The position numbers and the translations under genes are program-made. From assembly GCA_963798015.1 (NCBI GenBank), contig CAWCSA010000002.1, forward strand, positions 248,001-312,000: a stretch of 64,000 nt of DNA. Reading direction: 5' to 3'. The notes beneath the pieces are model-generated. The model was given only the letters and a program-made list of their open reading frames with translations, searched no databases and was not told where the DNA came from. How positions within the stretch are numbered: position 1 is the stretch's first letter; each line of letters begins with the position of its first letter. This DNA is from Roseiarcus sp963798015 (GTDB lineage: Bacteria; Pseudomonadota; Alphaproteobacteria; Rhizobiales; Beijerinckiaceae). Below are positions 1 to 8,717 of this stretch, in pieces.

Positions 1-674
1 TCGCCATTCGCAGCCGACTGGTGGAGACGCTTGAAAAGCCGACGCCAGACCGCGCGCGCGGCGCGTCCGTGATTCTTGCCGCTGTCATTCGATCCAACTG
101 GCGAGGCGTGCTGCTCGCTCTGGCTCTCATCAGCGGTGGCACGATCACCCAATATTTCCTGATCACCATGACGCCCTACGCGATCCGTACGCTTCATTTG
201 CCCCCATCGTCCGCGATGCTTGGCGCGATCACGCTCGGGATCACCGGCTGCCTTGGCGCGCTCGCTGGCGGGGCCCTGGCGGATCGCTGGGGCATACGCC
301 CGGTCGTGATCGCATCTCGCATAGGGCTGATGATCGTCTTGTTTCCGGTGATGAAGGCTCTGGTCGTAAATCCGAGCGCCGCGACGCTCGTTTTGGCGAT
401 AACGATCCTGAGTTTGCTGCACGCGGCTGGCGTCGCCGTCATCGTCGCCTTGATCCCGTTGATCTTTCCGCCCGGAATTCGCTCGACTGGGCTTGCGCTC
501 ACTTACGCGCTTGGCGTTGCGATCTTTGGCGGCACGGCGACCTACGTCATTACGTGGCTGGTCGGCGTCACCGGGGATCCGCTGGCTTCGACATATTACG
601 TGATGGCGGCGAACGTGGTGGTGCTCCTGGCCGCCTTCGCGATTCGAAATTCCGACGCGACGGCCGCCGCCTAG
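1..674 (+). CDS. MFS transporter, MHS (metabolite:H+ symporter) type, C-terminal part (5' truncated by window)
   Basis: The frame is open from the first bases of the window, so the true start lies upstream; a GTG at 21 is internal. The visible ~220 residues begin in the cytoplasmic central loop (VETLEKP resembles the ETP-containing loop of ProP/KgtP-like MHS carriers) and hold about six hydrophobic helices, the C-terminal half of a 12-helix carrier. The motif GALADRWGIRP matches the MFS loop 8-9 motif A repeat. Such carriers import organic acids, betaines or similar solutes with protons. Substrate cannot be inferred. The stop codon is at 672-674, followed by a 224-base gap. Confidence 0.75.
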   Translation, partial: AIRSRLVETLEKPTPDRARGASVILAAVIRSNWRGVLLALALISGGTITQYFLITMTPYAIRTLHLPPSSAMLGAITLGITGCLGALAGGALADRWGIRPVVIASRIGLMIVLFPVMKALVVNPSAATLVLAITILSLLHAAGVAVIVALIPLIFPPGIRSTGLALTYALGVAIFGGTATYVITWLVGVTGDPLASTYYVMAANVVVLLAAFAIRNSDATAAA

Positions 675-898
675 CCGCGGCCCTTGAATGGCAATGTCCA
701 GGGACAAGAGGTGCGCGCTCTGCCGTTTCGTCGCCGATTTTGAACCTGCCCCGGCCAAAAATGCCGAATTCAACCGATCTTGACAGGGCCTCGCTCTTCA
801 CGCCAATTCGACTCGAAGGACCTCGGTGGGCCCTCGCCCAGGATTGCGCAAGAAGAGCGCGTCCGCCGGGCCGCCTTTATGGACTGTCCGGCTGAGGG

Positions 899-1360
899 AT
901 GAACAAGATCGCCGCCGAACCCGCTCAACCTTATCGCGGCCTGATTGCGGGCTATACCGATGCGATCCGCCAAAGCGATTTCAAGGCCAATATCGCGATC
1001 CTGTTCGTCGCCTTCATGATGGGGCCGGTGCTCGGCAACTATCCCAAATTTCCTCACTACCTGCCGATTCCCTTCGTGATGCTGCCGTTCATCATTGTGT
1101 ACATAGGCCTGCTGGCGGTGCTCATTCCTCGCTACCCCAAGCGCGGCGGCAAGCATTTCATCGTCTCCCGCAACGCCACGGTCAGCGATTTCGCCAATGT
1201 CATCGAGGCCGAGGACGAGCTTGAGCAGCTGAAACTGCGCTGCTCGGTTCTCTCGGAACTCTTGTGGTGGAAGACCCTTTACATTCGCATCAGCTTTTTT
1301 GTCGCGATGGCGAGCATCGTCGCCAGCATGTTTTTGCTCGTCTACATCTGGCATGCTTAG
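899..1360 (+). CDS. Small three-helix membrane protein, PycTM/DUF5706-like (copy 1)
   Basis: A 153-residue protein. A short N-terminal region ends in an SDFKAN motif (residues ~26-31), then come two hydrophobic helices (~32-48 and ~58-77), a basic PRYPKR turn, a soluble stretch and a third helix (~130-150). The D-x-K-A motif before helix 1, the 'LIP-R' end of helix 2 and a Lys just before helix 3 match what I recall of the Pycsar effector family (PycTM), which damages membranes after binding cyclic pyrimidine nucleotides. That assignment is from pattern only; no nucleotide cyclase gene is visible nearby. The next gene is a same-length paralogue, about 41% identical by hand. The GAGGG at 894-898 directly abuts the ATG, so translation signals look weak. 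Confidence 0.6.
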   Translation: MNKIAAEPAQPYRGLIAGYTDAIRQSDFKANIAILFVAFMMGPVLGNYPKFPHYLPIPFVMLPFIIVYIGLLAVLIPRYPKRGGKHFIVSRNATVSDFANVIEAEDELEQLKLRCSVLSELLWWKTLYIRISFFVAMASIVASMFLLVYIWHA

Positions 1361-1450
1361 GCGAGCGCGCTCGATGAGCCATCATCCAATGCCGCGGGAC
1401 GACCTTTCAACGAGCCTCGCCGCGTCGCGCGCCTCACGGCGGATGCCGCC

Positions 1451-1912
1451 ATGCCGGTGATATCCAAAGATCACGAAAATCAGCTGCGCAACCTGCTCGC
1501 GGGATACGGCGACTCAATTCGCCTGAGCGACATCAAAGCGAATATTGCGGTCCTTTTCGTCGCCATCATGATGGGAACGGTCTTGCAGTTCCGCGAACAC
1601 TACCCCCATTATTTGAACGTTCCGGTATTGCTCGCGCCGTTCATCGTCATCTTCTTCAATCTCTTGGCCTCGGTCTATCCACGCTTTCCCCGCGCGGGAC
1701 TAAGACGGTTCCCGATCTGGCGCGGTCCAAAGCCGGACGATTTCGAGTTCATCGCCGATCCTGTGCTGGACGTTGAGGAACTGCCGGTTCGATGCGCGCT
1801 CTTCTCACGCATTCTGTTCTGGAAGAACATCACCCTTCAGATTGCCTATCTCGTCGCGATGGCGACGCTCGCAGCCGCGGGGGTGTTGTTGTTCGTGAAT
1901 TGGCGAGGATGA
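1451..1912 (+). CDS. Small three-helix membrane protein, PycTM/DUF5706-like (copy 2)
   Basis: This 153-residue paralogue of the gene 90 bases upstream aligns without gaps (62 of 153 identical by hand). Conserved positions cluster in LAGY, SD-KANIA-LFVA-MMG, PHYL, PR-P, RC--S--L-WK and VAMA, so the fold and membrane layout are shared: helices at about 32-48, 58-78 and 130-150. The two genes probably arose by tandem duplication and are likely co-transcribed. As with copy 1, the Pycsar-effector relationship is inferred from motif layout, and no partner enzyme is seen. It is followed by a convergent DUF2147 gene, with a weak GAGCG/CGCTC hairpin at 1918-1930 in between. Confidence 0.6.
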   Translation: MPVISKDHENQLRNLLAGYGDSIRLSDIKANIAVLFVAIMMGTVLQFREHYPHYLNVPVLLAPFIVIFFNLLASVYPRFPRAGLRRFPIWRGPKPDDFEFIADPVLDVEELPVRCALFSRILFWKNITLQIAYLVAMATLAAAGVLLFVNWRG

Positions 1913-1984
1913 TCGCTGAGCGTTCCGCTCGTGCTTGCGTCTGATATCGCGACCGCGTCGACCGTAGCTGCGCGCCGGATTTCA

Positions 1985-2362
1985 CTACGATCGGTTCCAG
2001 CCCATGCTTTGACACACAAACCCACCCATCACGCATCCTTGAGTGGTCATGTGCTTAGGCGTGACATGAACGTTGATCGCGTAGTGCTGCTTGCGCTGCG
2101 GATCGAAGGCGCTCCCCGACCAATGCCCGGCGCCGGCCGGCTTGACCTTGAGAATAAGGCGATCACCCACCTTTTCTCCCGAGACGCCGTGTCTGACCCA
2201 TGTGTTGCGCGCGCAAACCGCCGCGCCGCAGGGGGCGACGTGGATCCTGGTCTTGCCGTCCCCACGCGCCCAATCGCCGAGATACGTCGCCTGCGCGGCA
2301 AGCGACATGCTACTCGCCCCGATCGTCAACAGCATCCCGAATGCCACAGCCCTTCGCAACAT
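1985..2362 (-). CDS. DUF2147-family secreted protein
   Basis: A 125-residue protein with a clear Sec signal peptide (hydrophobic residues ~5-22, cleavage probably after AQA). The mature part starts with a YLGDWARGDG segment and ends with GGFVCQSMGW, the pattern of DUF2147 proteins, which are small periplasmic or secreted beta-rich proteins of unknown function. There are Cys residues in pairs (PCGAAVC; GCVMGGFVC), suggesting one or two disulfides. A GGGGAG ribosome site lies about 10 bases before the ATG. The gene is divergent from the sugar-transport operon at 2628 and convergent with the small membrane proteins on its left. Confidence 0.8.
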   Translation of the reverse strand: MLRRAVAFGMLLTIGASSMSLAAQATYLGDWARGDGKTRIHVAPCGAAVCARNTWVRHGVSGEKVGDRLILKVKPAGAGHWSGSAFDPQRKQHYAINVHVTPKHMTTQGCVMGGFVCQSMGWNRS

Positions 2363-2627
2363 GCGCTTAAACTCCCCAGTCGGCCGCCTTCACGGCGGCG
2401 TGAATAGCCGGCGTCTTCAATCCGCATTCCGGTCTTGTCGTCGTGCGCCCGGCGGCTCGGCCTCGCAACGTTCGATGCGCATTCCGTTCAATGTTTGACG
2501 CTTCGAATCAATCGCTTTATCTCCTTGTCGACAGACCCCGCGCGGCGGCGCGCGCAAATAGCAGAAATTCGAACGAAATTGCTAGGGCCACGCTTAAGCG
2601 CGCCGGCTCGCAGGTGGGAGAGAAACG

Positions 2628-3890
2628 ATGGTCACGATCAAGGCGGCGCTTGCTGGAGTCCTTGCCTTCACCGCGGCGACGACCGCGGCGCTGGCCGAAC
2701 CCAAGACGAACCTGCTCAGTCAATGGTCTGAAGGCTCCGACGCGGCGGCAATCGCCAAGCTTGGCGAGATGTTCACTGCCGCCGGCGGCAAATGGGAACA
2801 GACTTCGATCGCTGGCCATACCGCCAACACGCTGGCCAAACTGCGCGCCGACGTCGTGGCCGGTAACGCGCCGCCCGCGGTGCAGCTCAAGGGTCCCGAG
2901 ATCGCCGAGTGGAACTCGACCGGCATGACCGCCAATCTCGACGACCTCGCCAACAAGGAAGGCTGGGACAAGGTTGTCGCGCCCGAGCTCTTGCCGGTGA
3001 TGAAGCCGGGCGGCCACTGGGTCGCCGTGCCGATGAACATCCACCGCATCAACTGGATCTGGGGCTCGACAAAGGCGATGGAGCAGGCGGGAATCAAGGA
3101 GATGCCGAAGAGCTGGGCGGAGTTTAACGCCGACTGCGACAAGGCGGTCGCCGCGCATCTCATTTGCCTCGCCCATTTCAGCCAGGACTGGACCGACGCC
3201 ACGACGTTCGAGGTGGTCGTCTACGGAATGGACGAGGGCCTTTTCAAGAAAGCCTTTGTCGAGGGCGACACCGCTGCGATGCGCTCGCCTGAGATGATCA
3301 AGGCGTTCACGCAGTTCCGGCTGATGGTTTCGAAATACATGGACCCGGGCATTGCCGGGCGGGATTACAACACCGCTACATCCATGATCGCCAAGGCGCA
3401 GGCCGTATTCATGATCATGGGCGACTGGCAGATCGGGATTTTCACCGCTGCTGGGCTCAAAGAGGGCGCGGATTACCAATGTGCGCAGGCGCCGACGGAC
3501 TGGGGCAAGCCAGGGTTCATTCTCAATTCGGATTCGGTCGTCTTCTTCAAGCAGAAGGATCCGGACTACGTCGAGGGTCAGAAGCTGCTCGCCCAGCTCA
3601 TCATGTCGCCGAAGTTCCAGGCCGTGTTCAATGAGGCCAAGGGCTCAATCCCCGCCCGGATGGACATCGATCTCAAGGACTTCAACCCCTGCCAGCAGCT
3701 GTCCCAGAAGGCGTTGCAGGCCTCGATCGCCGACAGCATGCTGGTGCGCTCGATGGCCCACAACATGACCATCCTGCAGAAATATCGCGGCGCGATCCTC
3801 GACACCGTCACATCCTTCGTCAACAACCCGAAAATGACCCCGGAAGAAGCCGCGAGCGCGATGGCGGACGCCGTCGACGCACAAAAATAG
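2628..3890 (+). CDS. Carbohydrate ABC transporter substrate-binding protein (CUT1 family)
   Basis: A 420-residue periplasmic binding protein of the SBP family 1 type. The N-terminal signal peptide runs to about residue 23 (TTAALA), and the mature protein starts EPKTNLLSQW. Length and the spacing of Gly/Trp-rich lobes match the glucose/mannose GtsA-like group. It would capture a sugar in the periplasm and deliver it to the two permeases encoded immediately downstream. A GGGAGAG ribosome site precedes the ATG. It is first gene of a long co-directional locus running to 14418. The 265-base gap upstream (2363-2627) must hold the operon promoter. The exact sugar is not predictable from sequence alone. 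Confidence 0.88.
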   Translation: MVTIKAALAGVLAFTAATTAALAEPKTNLLSQWSEGSDAAAIAKLGEMFTAAGGKWEQTSIAGHTANTLAKLRADVVAGNAPPAVQLKGPEIAEWNSTGMTANLDDLANKEGWDKVVAPELLPVMKPGGHWVAVPMNIHRINWIWGSTKAMEQAGIKEMPKSWAEFNADCDKAVAAHLICLAHFSQDWTDATTFEVVVYGMDEGLFKKAFVEGDTAAMRSPEMIKAFTQFRLMVSKYMDPGIAGRDYNTATSMIAKAQAVFMIMGDWQIGIFTAAGLKEGADYQCAQAPTDWGKPGFILNSDSVVFFKQKDPDYVEGQKLLAQLIMSPKFQAVFNEAKGSIPARMDIDLKDFNPCQQLSQKALQASIADSMLVRSMAHNMTILQKYRGAILDTVTSFVNNPKMTPEEAASAMADAVDAQK

Positions 3891-3956
3891 GGAACGGAAT
3901 CCGGTCGTTCGGTGCTTGCCGGGCGGCCAGTTTCGCCGTGCGATTGAACGTCGCCC

Positions 3957-4892
3957 ATGTCAAACGCCCTCACCGCGAAACTGACCACTCAGGCGCAAGT
4001 TCGCCGACGCGAAAAACTGTCAGCGTGGACGCCGAGGCTGGCGATCGCGCCAGGGGTTATTGCAAGCCTCGTCTACGTGTTCGGCTTCACGCTGTGGACG
4101 CTCTACATCTCAGTGTCCAACAGCACGATGCTGCCGACCTACAAATTCGTCGGCCTGAAGCCCTATTTCGATCTTTGGTCCAATCAGCGCTGGAAGATCG
4201 CCTACGGCAACCTTTTCTATTTCAGCGCTTTCTACGTCGTCCTTTCGCTCGCGGTCGGTCTCGCCCTCGCCATCGCCATCGATCAGCGCGTGAAGGGCGA
4301 GGCGGTATGGCGGACGATTTTTCTTTATCCCCTCGCGGTCTCGTTCGTGGTCACCGGTGTGGTGTGGAGCTGGCTCTATAGCCCCGACGCGGGCATCGAG
4401 TTTTTCGTGCGCAGCCTCGGCTGGCACGATTTCACCTTCCGCCTGACCACGAACCGGAACACAGCGATCTATGCAATCATCGCGACCGGGATCTGGCAGT
4501 CGTCCGGTTTCGCAATGGCTCTTTTGCTCGCCGGTTTGCGCTCGGTCGATCCCGACCTCATCAAGGCGGCGCAGATCGACGGCGCGGGCCCGGCGCGCAT
4601 TTATCGCAAAGTGATTCTGCCCTCGATTGCGCCGATCTTTGTCGCTGTCATCGTCGTGCTGCTGCAATTCGCCATCAAGACCTTCGATCTTGTCGTCGCG
4701 CTGACTCAAGGCGGCCCGGGCATATCGACGACCTTTCCGGCAAACTACGTCTACGATCTCATGTTTCAGCGCGGAGAGATCGCTGTCGGCGCGGCGGCCG
4801 CAATCATGATTCTGGCGGCGCTGGCGGTCGTGCTGGTTCCTTATGCCTTGTGGACGGTCTGGCGCTTGCGCCGCGAGGCCGCCCATGGTTGA
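3957..4892 (+). CDS. Carbohydrate ABC transporter permease 1 (MalF/UgpA type)
   Basis: A 311-residue inner-membrane permease with six predicted helices. The cytoplasmic EAA loop, DPDLIKAAQIDGAGPARIYR (about residues 200-219), is the coupling motif that docks on the ATPase. The N-terminus has a short cytoplasmic tail before the first helix at ~25-48. It pairs with the permease that starts inside its last codons (8-base overlap at 4885-4892), so the two should be translationally coupled and form a heterodimer. It belongs to the CUT1 importer with the binding protein upstream and the ATPase at 5798. Confidence 0.88.
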   Translation: MSNALTAKLTTQAQVRRREKLSAWTPRLAIAPGVIASLVYVFGFTLWTLYISVSNSTMLPTYKFVGLKPYFDLWSNQRWKIAYGNLFYFSAFYVVLSLAVGLALAIAIDQRVKGEAVWRTIFLYPLAVSFVVTGVVWSWLYSPDAGIEFFVRSLGWHDFTFRLTTNRNTAIYAIIATGIWQSSGFAMALLLAGLRSVDPDLIKAAQIDGAGPARIYRKVILPSIAPIFVAVIVVLLQFAIKTFDLVVALTQGGPGISTTFPANYVYDLMFQRGEIAVGAAAAIMILAALAVVLVPYALWTVWRLRREAAHG

Positions 4893-5787
4893 CGCGACCT
4901 TCGATCTCGCCCCCGATTTGCAGGCTCGCGGAGAGAGCCTCCGTTATTCCTTAGGCCGCGTCGCGATCTACGCCTTTCTCACCCTGTTTGCGCTCATTTA
5001 TCTTCTGCCGCTGTTCGTGGTCGTCGCCAATTCGTTTCGCGAATTGCCGGAGATCACGCAGAACGGATTGATCGCGCTGCCGCGCAGCTTCTCTTTGAAG
5101 GCTTGGCCACAGGCCTGGGCGCATTATTGCGTCGCCGGCACCTGCGAAGGCATCAAGCGCAATTTCTTCAACTCCCTCTATATGACCATACCCGCGACGA
5201 TCCTTTCGACTCTCGTCGGCGCGATAAACGGCTACGTTCTCTCGAAATGGCGCTTCCCGGGATCGGAGACGCTGTTCATCTGCATCGTCCTCGGCGTTTT
5301 CATGCCTGGCCAGATCGCGCTCCTGCCCTGGGCCTATATCCTCGGCGCATTGCATCTCTCGAACTCCGTCTATGGCCTCATTCTCGTTCATGTGATCCAG
5401 GGGCTCTCGTTCACCACGCTGTTCTGCCGGAACTATTACGTCAACATCCCCGACGATCTCATCAAGGCGGCGCGCATCGACGGCGCCGGCTTCTGGCGAA
5501 TCTTCTTCAAGATCATCCTTCCTTTGTCGCCCCCGATCCTGATCGTCACCGTGATCTGGCAGTTCACTGGCATCTGGAACGAATTCCTGTTCGGCGTCGT
5601 CTTCACCGGCGGAACCCAGCAGCCGATCACAGCGGCGCTGGTCGCGCTGGCGACCAGTCAGATGAACGCCCACCCCTACGATGTCGCCAGCGCCGCCGTG
5701 CTGATCGGCGCCGTTCCGCCGCTCCTGATCTACCTGTTCGGCGGCAAGTATTTCGTTCGCGGGCTCACGCAAGGCGCCATCAAATGA
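4885..5787 (+). CDS. Carbohydrate ABC transporter permease 2 (MalG/UgpE type)
   Basis: A 300-residue permease. I chose the ATG at 4885, which overlaps the end of the preceding permease, over an upstream in-frame ATG at 4843, because the extra residues are a shadow of the neighbour and MalG-type proteins start close to the first helix. Six helices are seen, and the EAA loop is PDDLIKAARIDGAGFWRIFF. The C-terminus FVRGLTQGAIK is the canonical end of this family (-GLT-GAVK). It forms the membrane channel with permease 1 and is energised by the ATPase 10 bases downstream. Confidence 0.88.
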   Translation: MVDATFDLAPDLQARGESLRYSLGRVAIYAFLTLFALIYLLPLFVVVANSFRELPEITQNGLIALPRSFSLKAWPQAWAHYCVAGTCEGIKRNFFNSLYMTIPATILSTLVGAINGYVLSKWRFPGSETLFICIVLGVFMPGQIALLPWAYILGALHLSNSVYGLILVHVIQGLSFTTLFCRNYYVNIPDDLIKAARIDGAGFWRIFFKIILPLSPPILIVTVIWQFTGIWNEFLFGVVFTGGTQQPITAALVALATSQMNAHPYDVASAAVLIGAVPPLLIYLFGGKYFVRGLTQGAIK

Positions 5788-5797
5788 CCGAGCGACA

Positions 5798-6922
5798 ATG
5801 GCGACGCTGACCGTCTCGCGACTTACCAAGCGTTTTGGCTCGGTCGAGGTTCTCAAGGGCATCGATCTTGAGGCGCAGACGGGGGAGTTCATCGCGCTCG
5901 TTGGCCCGTCGGGCTGCGGAAAGTCGACGCTATTGGCCATTATCGCGGGACTGGAAAGCGCCAGCGAGGGCGAGATTCGCATCGACGGAAGACTCGTCAA
6001 TTCGGTCGCGCCGAAGGACCGCGACATCGCCATGGTGTTCCAATCCTACGCGCTCTACCCGACGATGACGGCGCGCCAGAACATGACATTCGGCATGGAG
6101 AGCCGGGGCGTGCCCAGGCCTGAGCAGAACGCTGCGATCAAGCGCGTCGCGGCGCTGTTGCAGATCGAACCGCTCCTGAACCGGAAGCCCGGCCAATTGT
6201 CCGGCGGCCAGCGTCAACGCGTCGCAATGGGACGCGCTTTGGTGCGCGATCCGAAGCTCTTTCTGTTCGACGAGCCGTTGTCCAATCTCGATGCCAAGCT
6301 GCGCGTCGATATGCGCACCGAGATCAAGAAGCTGCACCTAAGGGTCGGCAAGACCACGATCTACGTCACCCATGATCAGATCGAGGCGATGACGCTTGCG
6401 TCTCGCATCGCGGTCATGCATCACGGCGCGATCCAGCAATTCGACGAGCCGCAGGCCGTTTACGACCGGCCCGCCAACATGTTCGTCGCCGGGTTCATGG
6501 GTTCGCCATCGATGAATTTTATTCCCGGTGAACTCATGAAGCTCGACGGCCGTCCAGCGGTCGTGATTGCGCTTGGCCGGGGCGAGACCGCGACGCTGCC
6601 GCTTCCGCAAACACCCTCGCACTGGCCCGCGAACGGCAAGGTTGTGCTTGGCGTGCGGCCCGAGCACTTGTTCCGCTACGATGCGAACCTGAAGGCGCAG
6701 AAGGCCGGGCTCGCGATGGTGACTGCGCCCGTCGAACTGGTCGAGCCGACCGGCGCTGAAACCCACGCGGTGCTTAAGATCGGCGAGCTAGAGATCGTGG
6801 GCCGCTTCGATCCAGACGGCGCGCCTCGTTTCGGCGAACTCATGGCCCTCGGAATCGACATGGGCCATGCGTGCCTGTTCGATCCCGAGACTCAAGCGCT
6901 CATTCCACAGGTCGCCGCTTGA
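5798..6922 (+). CDS. Carbohydrate ABC transporter ATP-binding protein (MalK/UgpC/MsmK type)
   Basis: A 374-residue ATPase. Walker A is GPSGCGKST (~36-44), the Q-loop is VFQSYALYP (~81), the signature is LSGGQRQRVAMGRAL (~133), Walker B is LFLFDEPLSNLDAKLR (~152), and the H-loop is VTHDQIEAM (~188). A C-terminal OB-type (TOBE) region follows from ~235, as in MalK and UgpC. The gene completes a CUT1 importer in the order binding protein, permease, permease, ATPase. Its stop overlaps the TTG start I assign to the next gene (the SDR at 6919), suggesting coupled translation of transport and catabolism. Confidence 0.9.
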   Translation: MATLTVSRLTKRFGSVEVLKGIDLEAQTGEFIALVGPSGCGKSTLLAIIAGLESASEGEIRIDGRLVNSVAPKDRDIAMVFQSYALYPTMTARQNMTFGMESRGVPRPEQNAAIKRVAALLQIEPLLNRKPGQLSGGQRQRVAMGRALVRDPKLFLFDEPLSNLDAKLRVDMRTEIKKLHLRVGKTTIYVTHDQIEAMTLASRIAVMHHGAIQQFDEPQAVYDRPANMFVAGFMGSPSMNFIPGELMKLDGRPAVVIALGRGETATLPLPQTPSHWPANGKVVLGVRPEHLFRYDANLKAQKAGLAMVTAPVELVEPTGAETHAVLKIGELEIVGRFDPDGAPRFGELMALGIDMGHACLFDPETQALIPQVAA

Positions 6923-7680
6923 CCTTCGCCGTCTATCCCAGTCTTGCCGGGCGGGCTGTGTTTATCAGCGGCGGCGCGACCGGCATCGGCGCCGACATCG
7001 TGCGCGCCTTCGGGCGCAATCACGCGCGCATCGCTTTCGTCGACGTGCAGCGCCCCGAGGGCGAAGCGATGGCGGCAGCCGTCAACGGCGAGGGCGGGAC
7101 GGCACTTTTTCTGAACTGCGACGTGACCGACGTCGCCGCGCTGCAGGCACGAATTGCGGAAGCCCGCGCGAAGCTCGGCCCGATCGCGGTGCTGGTCAAC
7201 AACGCCGCCAATGACGAGCGCCATGCGGTCGCCGATGTCACCGCCGACTATTGGGACCACGCCCAGAACGTGAATCTGCGGCATCACTTTTTCGCCGCCC
7301 AAGCCGTCCATCCGCAGATGCGCGAGCTTGGGCACGGCTCGATTATCAATCTCTCGTCGATCGCCTGGCGTGGCGCAGCTGAAATGCCGGCTTATGCCGC
7401 CGCCAAGGCCGGGATCGTCGGTCTCACCAATGCGCTGGCGCGTGCATTTGGCTCGGATAACATTCGCGTGAACGCGATCGAGCCGGGCGCCGTGATGACC
7501 GATCGGCAGCGGCGGCTGTGGTACAAGACGCCGGAATCAATCGACGCGATCGTCCAGCATCAATCCCTCAAGGCGACGTTGCTCGGCGAGGACATTGCAC
7601 GGATGGCTTTGTTTCTCGCCGCCGACGACAGCCGCATGGTCACCAAGCAGTCGATCATTGTCGATGCGGGGCTACGATGA
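6919..7680 (+). CDS. Short-chain dehydrogenase/reductase (SDR)
   Basis: A 253-residue classical SDR. The cofactor motif is GGATGIG (near residue 16), then NNAA (~90), the catalytic Ser in INLSSIAW (~139) and YAAAK (~152-156). I place the start at TTG 6919, overlapping the ATPase stop (TTGA), because this puts the Rossmann motif at the usual distance from the N-terminus; a GTG at 6871 would add 16 residues that shadow the ATPase. It probably oxidises a sugar or sugar derivative imported by the upstream transporter. It overlaps the next gene by four bases (ATGA). Confidence 0.82.
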   Translation: MTFAVYPSLAGRAVFISGGATGIGADIVRAFGRNHARIAFVDVQRPEGEAMAAAVNGEGGTALFLNCDVTDVAALQARIAEARAKLGPIAVLVNNAANDERHAVADVTADYWDHAQNVNLRHHFFAAQAVHPQMRELGHGSIINLSSIAWRGAAEMPAYAAAKAGIVGLTNALARAFGSDNIRVNAIEPGAVMTDRQRRLWYKTPESIDAIVQHQSLKATLLGEDIARMALFLAADDSRMVTKQSIIVDAGLR

Positions 7681-8714
7681 ACGAAAATGTGAGGGCGCTT
7701 CAGCCCGAGGCGCGTGGACAAACCTTCGCCTTCGGCCTCAACCCCTACGGCCTGACCTATCATCTTGGCTTGCAAGGCGCGGGCGGCCCGCGCGCCAACC
7801 CTAAGGGAACGGGCCTCGAAGGCTTCATCGCCATCGCGACTGAACTCGGCGCGAAGGTTTTGGAGATCTACGATCCCTGGCTTCGGGCGCTGAGCGACGA
7901 TGAGCTCCGCGCACTGCGCGATCGGCTCGCGGGCCTCGGTATGATTCCCATCGTCAGCTCGGGATTGATGATGGGGCCGTTCGAGAGCGCGTTGCGCTCG
8001 GCCCGCATTCTCGACGCCAAGGTCATTCGCCATGGGCTGACCACGGTGCTGTGCGGCGATCGTCACGCGCTTGGCGACAAGTGGAAAGAACTCGTCGCGG
8101 AGGTTCGCGCCGCGCTCGCCGAACGCGGTCCCCGCGCCGCCGATGAAGGCCGAGCTCTCGCGATCGAGAATCACCAGGATTTCGGCAGCGACGAGCTCGC
8201 GGATTTCTGCGAGAGCACCCGTGGCCTCGGCATTTGTCTCGACACCGGCAACACGTTTCCGGTCGCCGAGGCGCCGCTCGACTTCGTCCGCCGCGTCGCT
8301 CCGCACGTGCGCCACGTGCATCTCAAGGACTACCGGGTGCAGTTCACCGACGAGGGCTATCGCCTCGTGCGCTGCGCCATCGGCGACGGCGCCGTTCCCA
8401 TGGCCGCGATGCTGGATATTCTGGCAGGGCAGGGCCGCAAGCTGAACGCGGTGCTGGAGCCTGGCGCGCTCGAGGCGCGGCACGTGCGCTTTTTGCGGCC
8501 CGAATGGTGGAGCTTCTATGCGCGCAAGTCGGCGCCGGCGCTTGCCGCTTGTCTAGCTGCTGCAAGAATCAACCGCCTCGGCGACGACGCAGACTGTCGC
8601 ACCCCATGGGAGCTTGGCCACGATGCGGGAATCGCGGATTACGAATTGACCATGATCCGCCGTAGCGCCAGCAACATGCGCGCGATCGGCCTCGGGCTTA
8701 AAAAAGGAATCTGA
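7677..8714 (+). CDS. Sugar phosphate isomerase/epimerase-like TIM-barrel protein
   Basis: A 345-residue protein of the xylose-isomerase-like TIM-barrel superfamily (AP_endonuc_2 fold). Metal-ligand type motifs are visible: LAIENHQDF (strand with Glu), ICLDTGNTF (Asp), HVRHVHLKDYRV (His) and AVLEPGALE (Glu), the usual Glu-Asp-His-Glu set. The start at 7677 overlaps the SDR stop as ATGA; longer in-frame extension upstream is SDR shadow. The enzyme likely isomerises, epimerises or dehydrates a keto-sugar intermediate of the pathway encoded by this operon; the reaction is not specified by sequence. Confidence 0.8.
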   Translation: MNENVRALQPEARGQTFAFGLNPYGLTYHLGLQGAGGPRANPKGTGLEGFIAIATELGAKVLEIYDPWLRALSDDELRALRDRLAGLGMIPIVSSGLMMGPFESALRSARILDAKVIRHGLTTVLCGDRHALGDKWKELVAEVRAALAERGPRAADEGRALAIENHQDFGSDELADFCESTRGLGICLDTGNTFPVAEAPLDFVRRVAPHVRHVHLKDYRVQFTDEGYRLVRCAIGDGAVPMAAMLDILAGQGRKLNAVLEPGALEARHVRFLRPEWWSFYARKSAPALAACLAAARINRLGDDADCRTPWELGHDAGIADYELTMIRRSASNMRAIGLGLKKGI

Positions 8715-8717
8715 CGA

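Noticed and set aside
1918..1930. Terminator between the PycTM-like pair and the DUF2147 gene
   Set aside because: Five-base stem with three-base loop and no T-run; too weak to call.
2517..3479. 320-residue minus-strand open frame across the sugar-binding protein
   Set aside because: His/Arg/Gly-rich shadow; no signal peptide or motif, while the plus strand encodes a clear binding protein.
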